From VRUE01 sp963824215 (GTDB lineage Bacteria; Actinomycetota; Thermoleophilia; Solirubrobacterales; 70-9): a stretch of DNA of 64,000 nucleotides. The stretch lies in NCBI GenBank assembly GCA_963824215.1, contig CAWGOE010000001.1:1054001-1118000 (forward strand), written 5' to 3'. Each line of letters begins with the position of its first letter. The first letter of the stretch is position 1. This document shows, one piece after another, positions 37,501 to 45,825 of this stretch. A program made the translations under genes and the position numbers. The notes under the pieces were generated by a model that did no database searches, was not told the DNA's origin, and saw only the letters and a list, made by a program, of their open reading frames with translations.

Positions 37501-38464
37501 GAGCGGGCCAAATGCCGAAGGCAAAGAGCCAGTGGCGAATAAAGCAAACCTCTACCGCTACGAGGCAGGCGCAGGAGGGGGTACCTACACTTTTATTGCG
37601 ACTTCCAGCCTCAGTGGTTTGGGAATTGGGCCCAGGCCCTCGCAGCACACCGCCCGGGTGACTCCTAGCGGCTCTCATCTTGCATTCATGTCGGTGACTA
37701 GTCTGACGGGCTACGACAATATCGATGCGCAAAGCGGAATAGCCGACGCCGAGGTCTACATATATGAGGCTGGGAGTGAAGCGCTTATGTGCGCTTCGTG
37801 CAATCCGACTGGTGGACGTCCAGCGGGACGCGACGACGTAAAAGGCGATGGTGAATTCTGGGTCGCCGGCGAGATTCCGACCTGGCAGAACACCCTCTAC
37901 GCTTCCCGAGCCTTGTCGGATGACGGTGGCCGACTCTTTTTCGAATCGACCGATGTCCTCACTCCGCGTGACACGAATGCAAAGCAGGACATCTACCAAT
38001 GGGAGGCAAGGGGCACGGGCAATTGCGATCCGACGCGCGCCTCTTTCAGCGAGACGAATGGAGGTTGCATCAGCCTGATCTCATCAGGGAAGAGCCCCCG
38101 CGACAGTGAATTCCGCGATGCGAGCCCTTCGGGTGGAGATGTCTTCTTCGCTACCCTTTCGAGCCTCTTGCCTCAGGACTATGGCTTGATTGACATCTAT
38201 GACGCTAGGGCCGACGGTGGCCTGCCAACCCCGCCCCCTTCGCCAACCTCCTGTGAAGGAGATGCCTGTCAGAATCCGCCCCTTCCACCGGGAATGGTCA
38301 CCCCTTCGAGCTCCACCTACGAAGGGCCCGAAGATATTGTCGAGCCGCCCGCTCGGAAGCGCGCTTGCCCCAAAGGCAAGCGCAAAGTACGTCGCTCTGA
38401 CAAAACGAGGTGTATCAAGAGGCCCAAGCGATCATCTACGCGCAACCAGGGAAGGGGCAAGTGA
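34574..38464 (+). CDS. Large secreted NHL-repeat / beta-propeller protein
   Basis: A 1296-aa exported protein. The GTG at 34574 with GGGGGG 5 nt upstream gives a signal MFSRGNSVAGVWWLARVLVL; an ATG at 34523 lacks a binding site. Residues about 40-370 hold NHL-type blades (GVAVDEETGRLYVADRGNNR and repeats). Two fibronectin-III-like modules follow (HAEINPEGKASEAHFEY, then GAEVNPLGIPATGFFEY). The second half is a WD40-like propeller (GSHLAFMSVTSLTG, GGRLFFESTDVLTPRDTNAK), then a Pro-rich and Lys/Arg-rich tail. It may be a surface adhesin or scaffold. Its stop overlaps the ATG of the next gene. Confidence 0.75.
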   Translation: MFSRGNSVAGVWWLARVLVLLAGLYTVNAALDVRSVSAAASTCTIGTGAGQCVEPKGVAVDEETGRLYVADRGNNRIDVFDSAGSFIFAFGWGVEDGSVEPQTCTVSTTCRPGISGAGAGQFSTPTWVAVDNDPSSGSHHDVYVGTDQFRVQRFGSDGSFELAFGWGVRNGLAEAQTCGPAASPPSAVCLAGKSGGGEGQFSSGTDPLAVGPGGIVYVGDGPGGSSRIEEFNLAGNLVKIVTLPETSELTGVAVDSVGNIYTGWGAFTGVVKYDGSGAELYRVGENAGTFPFGLAVDAVDNIFVYQAQQRDAKADLFPIITKYSPSGEIVRRFAYDEIDGRLQGLAAFSSATGQVYGSDENVGVKHFALPPLGPIGPPSSLEVDPLGNTKATLHAEINPEGKASEAHFEYITQSDFEEGEPWTSTAVQSVGAAGDFDVHHLQAAIGCLDPAEVPPPPDCLTPETMYRYRVVASNADGLGNSPVEATPFETLGPLEIKATWSSEVGVDTARLGAEVNPLGIPATGFFEYVEEGEFNKNGFANANRLPAVGEIDFGLGSTPMARSTTLFPLAPDTTYHYRLVVDNPLIEPQVSTENSFTTFAKPALLPSCSNAGFRIGLAALLEDCRAYELVSPLDKNNGDILAPEEGSSLVPASLEQSSVSGEKLAYAAVRAFADSKSSPYSSQYIASRDAAAGEWRTHSINPPPGRPLIPAVAQLDTELKALSPDLCEAWVRTVSEPPLAAEAVEGTLNLYRRSDNECGGLSYQPLTTVKPLDGKYNPEGLELQGVSADGEVAIYVTDDNLAGTGAPKLVAGGRQLYAQSESGGLRFVCFLPGGAASKSACSAGTFNSGLGRMREASVQHALSDSGTRIFWTESGQGPGKIYMRENPLGGGGECTEPTSPCSVAVSKAAEEEEGTNSSQFWTAARNGSKAIFSTGGGLYEFDAESEGSHLIAKKTQGVAGASDDAGQIYFASEEDLSGPNAEGKEPVANKANLYRYEAGAGGGTYTFIATSSLSGLGIGPRPSQHTARVTPSGSHLAFMSVTSLTGYDNIDAQSGIADAEVYIYEAGSEALMCASCNPTGGRPAGRDDVKGDGEFWVAGEIPTWQNTLYASRALSDDGGRLFFESTDVLTPRDTNAKQDIYQWEARGTGNCDPTRASFSETNGGCISLISSGKSPRDSEFRDASPSGGDVFFATLSSLLPQDYGLIDIYDARADGGLPTPPPSPTSCEGDACQNPPLPPGMVTPSSSTYEGPEDIVEPPARKRACPKGKRKVRRSDKTRCIKRPKRSSTRNQGRGK

Positions 38465-41274
38465 TGAAGCGCCTCGCCTTTAGCTTGGTTTTTGCCCTCG
38501 CTATCTTCGCCTTCCCGGTCTCTCCGGTTGAGGCTCAGGCAGAAGATTTCGGTTTGCATGACTTCGACGTCACCTTCGTCGATGCCGATGGCAATGAATC
38601 GATGCAGGCGGGCTCGCATCCCTTCGCGATGAAGGTGTCCTTCAAAGCCAACACGCAGGAAGAAAACGACGAAGTTGCGCCTGTCGCGCAGACTAAGGAT
38701 CTGGAGCTCGGCCAGGTTGTCGGCCTAGCGGGGATCCCGGAGGCTGTGCCGCGCTGTGAGACCGCAGACTTCCTCATCGCGGTTAGCCTTAGCTTGCCTG
38801 ACTGTGTCAACAGCTCGGTGTTGGGTATCGCCGACGTGGAAGTTGGAGAAGAAGGCAGTGTGGCCGCCTTCAAAACGCCTATCTACAACCTCGAGCCACC
38901 ACCCGGCGTGGCCGCCAAACTGGGCCTTCGGGTGTTGGGCGTTGGGGTCGCCGTCGAGGTCAACGTGAATGAATCTCCTCCCTACAACGTCGTCGCTTCA
39001 GTGCGCAATATTTCCACGGTTCTGGAGTTCCACGGAGCGGTTAACACGCTATGGGGAACGCCGGCATCTCCCGCTCATGACGATGAACGAGGTAGTTGCT
39101 TCGAAGACGCGACCACTTGTCCGGCTGAAATCCCCGAAGTTCCCTTCCTGATTACCCCTCGTGCCTGTGAGGGCCCCCTGACGAGCACTTGGCGAGTTGA
39201 CTCCTGGCAGAACCCCGGTATGTGGGTTGAAGGAAGTGCCTTGACTCACGACGATGCCGGCAATTCCCGTGGTTTTGGCGGTTGCGGCAGGCTCGGTTTT
39301 GCCCCTCGAATTGCCTCTCAACCGACTAACCGCTCCGCCGAGAGCCCCTCTGGCCTGGACTTCGACCTCGAAATAGACGACGAAGGCCTAACGAACCCGG
39401 CCTCGGAAGGCCTTGCCGATTCCGATATCAAGAAGACGGTTGTCGCTTTGCCCGAGGGGGTCACGATCAATCCTTCGCAGGCAGAAGGGCTGCAGACGTG
39501 CTCGGAAAGCGATCTAGCTCGAGAGACTTCGGCCTCTCCGCCCGGCCAGGGATGTCCGCAAGCGTCGAAGGTCGGTACCGTGCGGGTCGAGTCGAAGCTG
39601 CTAGAGGGCGAAATATTCGAGGGTGAGCTGTTCGTGGCTACGCCTTATGAGAATCCGTTCGGCACGTTGATCGCTGTTTACGTCGTGATCAAGGATGCCG
39701 ATCTCGGGATCCTGATCAAACAGCCGATCAAAGTTGAGCCCGATCCGGAGACGGGTCAGCTGATCAGCACGGCTGAAAACATGCCGCAGCTTCCCTTCAG
39801 CCATTTCCACCTTCACTTCCGCGAGGGCGGGCGCAGTCCACTCATCACTCCATCGCGGTGCGGGACCTACACCACCAAAGCTGTCTTGACGCCCTGGGCG
39901 AATCCGGAAACCACCTATGAAGCCACGTCGGACTTTGAGATCACCTCTGGCGTTGGAGGGAACGCATGCCCAGCCGTTGGTATACCGCCGTTCCACCCCG
40001 ACTTCAGTGCGGGCTCCCTCAACAACGCCGCCGCTGCCTATACGCCCTTCCATATGCGCCTCACCCGCGCCGATGGTGAACAGGACATGACCAAGTTCTC
40101 CTCGATCCTTCCGCCTGGTTTGCTCGGCAAGCTGGCAGGCCTAACCAAATGCCCTGATGCAGCAATCACGGGGGCAAGGCTGAAGGACGGCAGGGATGAG
40201 CTAGCGGCGCCGAGCTGTCCGGCAAGCTCTCAGATTGGACGTATCACGGCCGGTGCGGGTGTTGGCTCTCAGCTCACCTATGTCGGTGGCTCCGCCTACC
40301 TGGCCGGCCCCTACAACGGCGCCCCACTCTCCGTTGCCGTGATTTCCCCGGCTGTCGCTGGCCCGTTCGATGCCGGGACGGTCGTCGTCAGGGTGGCCTT
40401 GAACATCAATTCCAAGACCGCCGAAGTCGAAGTCGATGGTTCCCGGTCAGACCCGATCCCGCACATTCTTCAGGGGATAGTGCTGAAGGTCAGGGATATT
40501 CGAGTCAATGTCGACCGCCCCAACTTCGTCTTGAATCCCACTTCCTGTAGGGCGGCACAAGTCAAGGCAACTCTGTTTGGGTCCTTCCTCGATGTCTTCA
40601 ACCCTGCCGACGACGTTCCGGTCTCCCTGGCTGACCGCTTCCAGGCAGCTAGCTGTGCCTCCCTTGGCTTTGACCCCCGCATTATTGGGAACCTGAAGGG
40701 CGGTACCAAGCGCGGCGCGCACCCCGCGCTTAGGGTTGTCTATCGGCCCCGGCCTGGCGATGCCAATGTACGTCGCCTTGCCCTCTCCTTTCCGCGTTCG
40801 GCATTTGTGGAGAATGCTCATTTCCGCTCGATTTGCACGAGGGTCCAATTTGCGGCGGGGAATTGTCCCCAGGCCTCGATCTACGGGCACGCCCGGGCGT
40901 TTACGCCTTTGCTCGACGAACCACTGGAAGGGCCCGTTTACCTGAGAAGCTCGGACAACCTCTTGCCCGATGCGGTCTTCGCCTTACGTGGAATTGTTGA
41001 TGCTGAGGTTGCGGTGCGGATCGACTCGGTCAAGGGACGACTGCGGGCGACCGTGTCAAATGCTCCAGACGTCCCCGTATCGAAAGTTGTGGTCTCTATG
41101 AGGGGGGGGGACAAGGGGCTATTTGTTAATTCAAGAAGCCTTTGTGGCAAAGCTCCAAATCGTGCAGAGGCAAAGCTCACGGCGCAAAGTGGAAAGCGCA
41201 AGGCGCTACGCCCCGTCTTCAAAGCAAAATGCCCTAAAGTGCGCAAAGCACAGCGAAGGGGCTCTCGACCCTAA
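38464..41274 (+). CDS. Secreted protein with two long internal repeats
   Basis: A 936-aa exported protein (signal MKRLAFSLVFALAIFAFPVS, cleavage near VEAQA). Two related segments occur. The first, starting near residue 328, has LPEGVTINPSQAEG, GCPQASKVGTVRV, GELFVATPYENPFGTLIAVY and RSPLITPSRCG. The second, starting near residue 548, has LPPGLLGKLAGLTKC, CPASSQIGRITAG, GSAYLAGPYNGAPLSVAVI and FVLNPTSCR. A basic tail ends the protein. No known family. It is translationally coupled to the NHL gene (TGATG), so the two probably act together at the cell surface. A weak 6-bp hairpin follows around 41300-41320. Confidence 0.7.
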   Translation: MKRLAFSLVFALAIFAFPVSPVEAQAEDFGLHDFDVTFVDADGNESMQAGSHPFAMKVSFKANTQEENDEVAPVAQTKDLELGQVVGLAGIPEAVPRCETADFLIAVSLSLPDCVNSSVLGIADVEVGEEGSVAAFKTPIYNLEPPPGVAAKLGLRVLGVGVAVEVNVNESPPYNVVASVRNISTVLEFHGAVNTLWGTPASPAHDDERGSCFEDATTCPAEIPEVPFLITPRACEGPLTSTWRVDSWQNPGMWVEGSALTHDDAGNSRGFGGCGRLGFAPRIASQPTNRSAESPSGLDFDLEIDDEGLTNPASEGLADSDIKKTVVALPEGVTINPSQAEGLQTCSESDLARETSASPPGQGCPQASKVGTVRVESKLLEGEIFEGELFVATPYENPFGTLIAVYVVIKDADLGILIKQPIKVEPDPETGQLISTAENMPQLPFSHFHLHFREGGRSPLITPSRCGTYTTKAVLTPWANPETTYEATSDFEITSGVGGNACPAVGIPPFHPDFSAGSLNNAAAAYTPFHMRLTRADGEQDMTKFSSILPPGLLGKLAGLTKCPDAAITGARLKDGRDELAAPSCPASSQIGRITAGAGVGSQLTYVGGSAYLAGPYNGAPLSVAVISPAVAGPFDAGTVVVRVALNINSKTAEVEVDGSRSDPIPHILQGIVLKVRDIRVNVDRPNFVLNPTSCRAAQVKATLFGSFLDVFNPADDVPVSLADRFQAASCASLGFDPRIIGNLKGGTKRGAHPALRVVYRPRPGDANVRRLALSFPRSAFVENAHFRSICTRVQFAAGNCPQASIYGHARAFTPLLDEPLEGPVYLRSSDNLLPDAVFALRGIVDAEVAVRIDSVKGRLRATVSNAPDVPVSKVVVSMRGGDKGLFVNSRSLCGKAPNRAEAKLTAQSGKRKALRPVFKAKCPKVRKAQRRGSRP

Positions 41275-41355
41275 TCGCCTATAAGGCAGGTATCGGGAAG
41301 GCTCCTATATCCGGGAGCCTCGATTGTAGGCCCCCGGACCGCTTCCTGTTGGGGT

Positions 41356-41711
41356 TTAGCAGGGTTCTTCTTCTTCTTCTGTAGCCGCTCCCGTATCAAC
41401 TGTGATGTTGACCTGGCTGCTGTCGGTGTAGCGGTAGTCGTGGCTTGTTTCCTCGGCCTCGGTAGGCGGTTTAGTTGTACTGCCTTCATATCCTGTGATG
41501 AGAACTGTCTCTCGCCAAGTACTGTTATTGCTTCCTGGTACTAGGAAGCATAACCCTCCAGTCTTGGTGAATGAGATGCCTGACACTGTCATATGGACTG
41601 TGAGAGCCTCTTTACCATTCTCCGTCACGCTTGTGTAGGTGACACCGTTGCTTTTCGGGTTCTGCATCCCGAAATGCAACGTGCAGACCCCCGCAATTGC
41701 GACTGTGATGG
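41356..41711 (-). pseudogene. 3' part of secreted-protein gene split by IS21 copy 2
   Basis: Encodes the C-terminal part (AGVCTLHFGMQNP through SQVNITVDTGAATEEEEEPC), paralogous to the second half of the gene at 33.6-34.4 kb. Read on the minus strand it begins right at the IS end with the target duplication CCATC. Joining it to 43932-44360 after removing the IS and one CCATC gives an uninterrupted 259-aa frame, so the insertion is the only lesion. Confidence 0.9.
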
Positions 41712-41844
41712 TGTCAACGCCGGTTGAAATCTGACCCCTTTCTGCCGGTTTAAAACTGACCCCCTCAGAGAGTCGGCCAAAAAGCCATGAAGGTCCCGCC
41801 TGCGGAGACGAGCCCGTAGGGCGAGGCGGAGCAGGCGGGAGCGC

Positions 41845-42603
41845 TCAGTCCCTGGGCGGCGGGGAGCCCAGATCCTTGTCGCGCAGGCGGTAGCTGTCGC
41901 CCTTGAGGCCGAGGATCTCGGCGTGGTGGACGAGCCGGTCGATCATCGCCGCGGCAACCACTTCGTCGCCGAAGATCTCGCCCCAAGCCGAGAAGGGCTT
42001 GTTCGAGGTGACGATCAGCGAAGCCCGCTCGTATCTGGCGGAGACAAGGCTGAACATCAGGTTGGCCGCCTCGGGGTCAAACGGGATATAGCCGACCTCG
42101 TCGACCATGAGCAACGGCACGAAGGACAGGCGGCGAAGCTCTGCCTCCAACTGCCCGGCCCTCTTCGCCTCACCGAGGCGCGCCACCCACTCGGTGGCAG
42201 TGGCGAACTGCACCCGCTGGCCGGCCAGGCAGGCGCGGATGCCGAGGGCGATCGCCAGGTGCGTCTTACCCGTGCCGGGCGGCCCCAAAAGCACGACGTT
42301 CTCTTTGCCGTGCAGGAAGTCGAGCTGCCCCAGGTGCTCGACCACCTGCTTCTTGACGGTGCGCTGGAAGGTGAAGTCGAACTCCTCGAGCGTCTTGCGC
42401 GCCGGGAAGCGGGCGGCCTTGATCCGGTTCTCGCCGCCGTGGGACTCCCGGGAGGAGACCTCGGTGGAGAGCACCGCCTCCAGGAATCGCTCGTGGGACC
42501 ACTCCTCCTCACGGGCACGCTCGGCGAGCTTGGGCAGCGCCCGGGCTGCAGCCGGCGTCTTCAGAGCCCTGAAGAGATGGGTGAGCTCGGCGGTCTTGGT
42601 CAT
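41845..42603 (-). CDS. istB: IS21 helper ATPase IstB, copy 2
   Basis: A 252-aa AAA+ ATPase with Walker A LGPPGTGKTHLAIAL and Walker B LLMVDEVGYI intact. It matches copy 1 except AERAREEE instead of AEHAREEE. Since istA of this copy is broken, mobility would depend on IstA from copy 1. Confidence 0.95.
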   Translation of the reverse strand: MTKTAELTHLFRALKTPAAARALPKLAERAREEEWSHERFLEAVLSTEVSSRESHGGENRIKAARFPARKTLEEFDFTFQRTVKKQVVEHLGQLDFLHGKENVVLLGPPGTGKTHLAIALGIRACLAGQRVQFATATEWVARLGEAKRAGQLEAELRRLSFVPLLMVDEVGYIPFDPEAANLMFSLVSARYERASLIVTSNKPFSAWGEIFGDEVVAAAMIDRLVHHAEILGLKGDSYRLRDKDLGSPPPRD

Positions 42604-43804
42604 GTCGGGATCAGCTCGTCGTAGCGCTGCAGGGAGCGCATCTGGACCTCGACGTCGGGCCCACGGCGCCTGGTGACGCGCAGCTGGTCGAGCAGCGCCT
42701 GGTGGGCGGGGTCGGTGAAGGTCAGGTGCTTGGCGAAAAAGCGACGGTGGGAGGCGACGATGGCCCCTGTGTCCAGCTCGATCGCGGTGATCTTTCGCTG
42801 GCTCGCACGCACCTCCACCCGCCACCCCGCCGCCCGCGGGTCCAACGAGTAGTCGTTGGTGTCGAAGCGCAGGTAGGGCTGCTGGGGCACGCGCATCACG
42901 AAGCGGCGATCGGTGTGGGCATGCGCTCGGGCAGCGGTCGCATCCGCTGCACCTCCTCGGCCAAGCGCTCTGCAGGCACGGCCCGGATGCCGCGGTGAAG
43001 GCGGGTGTTGGCGCGACTCTCGAACCAGTCGTCCAGGCAGGCCTGGAAGTGCTCGGGCGAGGCGAAGGAGCGGCCCGGTTCGAAGTTGGAGCGCAAGAAG
43101 CGGTGGGAGCGCTCGAGGATGCCCTTGGACTCGGGGTCTGCGGCCTCGCAGATCGAGAAGCCGACCGGTAGGGAGCCGCAGAAGGCGGCAAAGGCGTCTG
43201 TGGCGCGGCCCTTCGGCGCGATCGCCGCCTCGCGGTCCCAGACCACGGTCTCGGGCAGCGCGCCCAGCTTCGCCAGGCAGCGACCCATGCCCCAGAGGAT
43301 GTCGGGCGCCTGCTTGGCGAAGATCAGCGCGCCGGCGCCGGCGCGAGAAAAGCCCAGGGCACTCGTTACGACCCAACCTCGCCTCGTCTGGCCGTGGCCG
43401 ACCGGGATCTCCTCCCTCGGCTCCCAGAGGTCGAACTGGCAGATCTCGCCGGGGCGATAGACGGTGCGCTGGTAGGTGCGCTTGGGAGCAAAACGTGGCC
43501 TGACCTCGCGCAGGTGTTCGTCGAGGATCGTCTTGCCGCCTTCATAGCCGAGATCGGAGATCAGCTCGCGGATGCGGGTGCCCGGCATGCGATGGTCGGA
43601 GCGCAGCAGGCGCTCGATCTCCTCCTTGAAGGGGTCGAGCTTGGAGGGCCGCGGCCGGCGCTCGTAGCTCGGTGGCTGATCGGAGCGAATTGCCGCCCGG
43701 ACTGTGTTGCGGGCCAGGCCGGTGCGCCTGCCGATCTCCTTGATCGAGACCCTGTCGACCACATGCATCCGCCTGATCTGCGCCCACTGCTCCACGTCCA
43801 GCAC
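42600..43804 (-). pseudogene. istA: IS21 transposase istA, copy 2, frameshifted
   Basis: Identical in plan to copy 1, but one base is missing in the codons for PERMPDTDRR (near 42918). The frame stops shortly after, at 302 residues. The DDE residues lie before the break, but the C-terminal 100 residues are lost. The single-base change may be real or a sequencing error. Confidence 0.88.
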
Positions 43805-43931
43805 GCCTTCCTCCTGGCTCGGCCTCTTCAGTCAAGCCAGGCTCTGCGTCCCCCCGGACGCTCTCGCCGCCGTTGGCGGGGGGTCAGTTTTCGACCGGCG
43901 AGAGGGGGTCAGTATTCAGGCGGCGCCTACA

Positions 43932-44360
43932 GATGGTTTTGCCGGTTGTGCACTCTAGCTGGGTTGTAGCGTGTTCTTCACCTTTTGCGTTTTTATGTGT
44001 TGATCCCGTCAGGATGTAATTACACCCATCGGTCGTTACGGTTGCAGCCGCTCCTCCGGGACCTTCACATTCTTTATATTTCGGATGGACTGTGACCGAC
44101 GGCTCAGAATTGTCTGACATAACACCCTTGTATTCCGAATGCCTGCAGGTCAGTTTGGCGCCCCCTTCTGGCTGGCTAATGAATTCACCGACGATTGGAT
44201 TGCCGCTCGCGTCTTTGTCGGTTGTTCCTGTCAGGACGGTTGCACCGTTTGAGTCCGATGTGAACAGGTCCTGTTTTGCGTGTGATGCCGAAGCCACCAC
44301 CGCGCTCATCGCGAGAAGTGCGACCAAAACTAGCCCGAACATCTTGAGATTGCGAGTCAT
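43932..44360 (-). pseudogene. 5' part of secreted-protein gene split by IS21 copy 2
   Basis: The first 143 codons of a secreted protein: signal MTRNLKMFGLVLVALLAMSA, then KQDLFTSDSNGATVLTGTTD through TTQLECTTGKTI, ending at the IS. It is highly similar to residues 1-143 of the intact gene at 33.6 kb. The export signal is intact but the truncated product would run into IS sequence (a few extra codons). Confidence 0.9.
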
Positions 44361-44587
44361 CTCTGTTCCTCCTGTGTGTAGACCGGGGGCCCCGGTATCA
44401 GGTTAGTCAGTAGCGCGATGCTTGGTGATAGGCAAGAAATGCTTGAGGACCCGTCGGCGCCCAACCAGACTTTGCCTGTATTGGGCGTAGGAGCATTCAG
44501 CACGCGTGCTGAATGGCGCGCGCTGGCCACTTGGGCGGAGTTACCCAGAGGATTATTCCTGTGGTGGAGCTGCCGACCCGCGAAACG
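44361..44587. other. Intergenic stretch with a 22-bp perfect palindrome
   Basis: Between the split gene and the sigma factor stop lies a perfect palindrome with 11-bp arms CATTCAGCACG/CGTGCTGAATG (44494-44515). A smaller inverted repeat CGCCCAA/TTGGGCG (44459-44465, 44481-44487) lies beside it. They may act as sigA terminator or as a protein-binding site. GGAGGAACAGAG just before the split gene's ATG (minus strand) is its ribosome-binding site. Confidence 0.55.
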
Positions 44588-45694
44588 TCAGGTGACTTCG
44601 CGCAGTTTCTGCGCTTCGCCGAGCTGCTGAAGCTTTTTGAGGCTCTGGTTCTCGATCTGGCGGATCCGCTCGCGGGTGACATTGAAGGTGCGGCCAACCT
44701 CGTCGAGCGTGCGGGGGTGCTCCCCGCCGAGGCCATAGCGCAGTTCGAGCACGCGGCGCTCGCGGTAGGAGAGGTTCTCCAGCGCCTCCTTCAGCGCCTC
44801 TTTGGTCAGCAGGTCGGCCGCCCGGTCGAAGGGGGACTCGGCCTTCTCGTCGGCGATGAACTGGCCGAACTCAGACTCCTCCTCGTCGCCGACCGGCTTC
44901 TCGAGCGAGACCGGGGCCTGGGCGGAGCGCTTGATCGAGTCGACCTCCTCGGGATCGATACCGGTTACCTCGGCGATCTCCTCCGGCGTGGGCTCGCGGC
45001 CTAGCTCGGTGACGAGCTTGCGCTCGGCGCGGCCGATCTTGTTTAGCTTCTCGACCACGTGGACCGGGATACGGATCGTGCGCGCCTTGTCAGCGAGCGC
45101 GCGGGCGATTGCCTGACGGATCCACCAGGTGGCGTAGGTAGAGAACTTGAAGCCCTTGCGGTAGTCGAACTTCTCTGCTGCGCGGACCAGGCCCAGCGTC
45201 CCCTCTTGGATCAGGTCGAGGAAGGGGAGACCCTGGTTGCGGTAGTTCTTGGCGATCGAGACGACCAGGCGCAGGTTGGACTCGACCATTTTCTGCTTCG
45301 CGTCGAGGTCGCCGCGCTCGATCCGTTTGGCGAGTTCGACCTCCTCTTGGGCGGTCAGCAGGCGGACTTTGCCGATGTCCTTGAGGAACAGCTGCAGGCT
45401 GTCCGTGGTCATGTCCGGTTTTAGGTCGATCGCGGCTTTGGCACGGCGGCGGCCTTTGCGACCGGTGTCGGCGGGCATGGCGTCGGCGGCCGCTTTCTGG
45501 GCCGGGTCCATGTCCTCGACGAGCTCAATGCCCTGCTTCTCGATATGCCCGTAGAGGTCCTCGACGTCGGACTCGTCGAGGTCGACCTCCGACACCGCCG
45601 AGGCGATGTCGCCAAAGGTGAGCACGCCCAACTGCTGACCCCTGTGGATCAGACCTTTGACCTCCTCAAGCTCCTGAAGCTCTGCGACCAGCAT
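44588..45694 (-). CDS. sigA: Primary RNA polymerase sigma factor (RpoD/SigA)
   Basis: A 368-aa group 1 sigma factor. Region 1.1 is present (LIHRGQQLGVLTFGDIASAV). Region 1.2 has DSLQLFLKDIGKVRLLTAQEE, region 2 FLDLIQEGTLGLVRAAEKFDYRKG and STYATWWIRQAI, region 3 VEKLNKIGRAERKL, and region 4 YRERRVLELRYGL with TLDEVGRTFNVTRERIRQIE. The intact 1.1 and the RpoD box identify the housekeeping factor. It is divergent from yihY; the 130-bp gap holds a small GCGGACC/GGTCCGC hairpin in its leader. Confidence 0.96.
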   Translation of the reverse strand: MLVAELQELEEVKGLIHRGQQLGVLTFGDIASAVSEVDLDESDVEDLYGHIEKQGIELVEDMDPAQKAAADAMPADTGRKGRRRAKAAIDLKPDMTTDSLQLFLKDIGKVRLLTAQEEVELAKRIERGDLDAKQKMVESNLRLVVSIAKNYRNQGLPFLDLIQEGTLGLVRAAEKFDYRKGFKFSTYATWWIRQAIARALADKARTIRIPVHVVEKLNKIGRAERKLVTELGREPTPEEIAEVTGIDPEEVDSIKRSAQAPVSLEKPVGDEEESEFGQFIADEKAESPFDRAADLLTKEALKEALENLSYRERRVLELRYGLGGEHPRTLDEVGRTFNVTRERIRQIENQSLKKLQQLGEAQKLREVT

Positions 45695-45825
45695 CTATTC
45701 TGCACCCGTCTTTCTGCGTCAAAAAAGCGGACCAGGGACGCGGTCCGCGAAGTAGGAAGGGCCTCGATGGCCTCAAACGTCTGTTCGCATCTTAGGCGCT
45801 TCAATTTCTGAAGTCAAGCTCGCTC

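Larger units (their letters stand above)
41712..43931 (-). mobile_element. IS21-family insertion sequence, copy 2
   Basis: A 2220-bp element, inverse to copy 1, with the same TGT...ACA ends. It is flanked by the 5-bp duplication GATGG on the plus strand (41707-41711 and 43932-43936). Differences from copy 1 that I can see are one base lost in istA and two substitutions (His to Asp in IstA, His to Arg in IstB). It interrupts a secreted-protein gene. Confidence 0.95.

Noticed and set aside
31128..43931. A composite transposon formed by the two IS21 copies
   Set aside because: Each copy has its own 5-bp duplication (CGGCC versus GATGG), so they inserted separately; no duplication brackets the whole segment.
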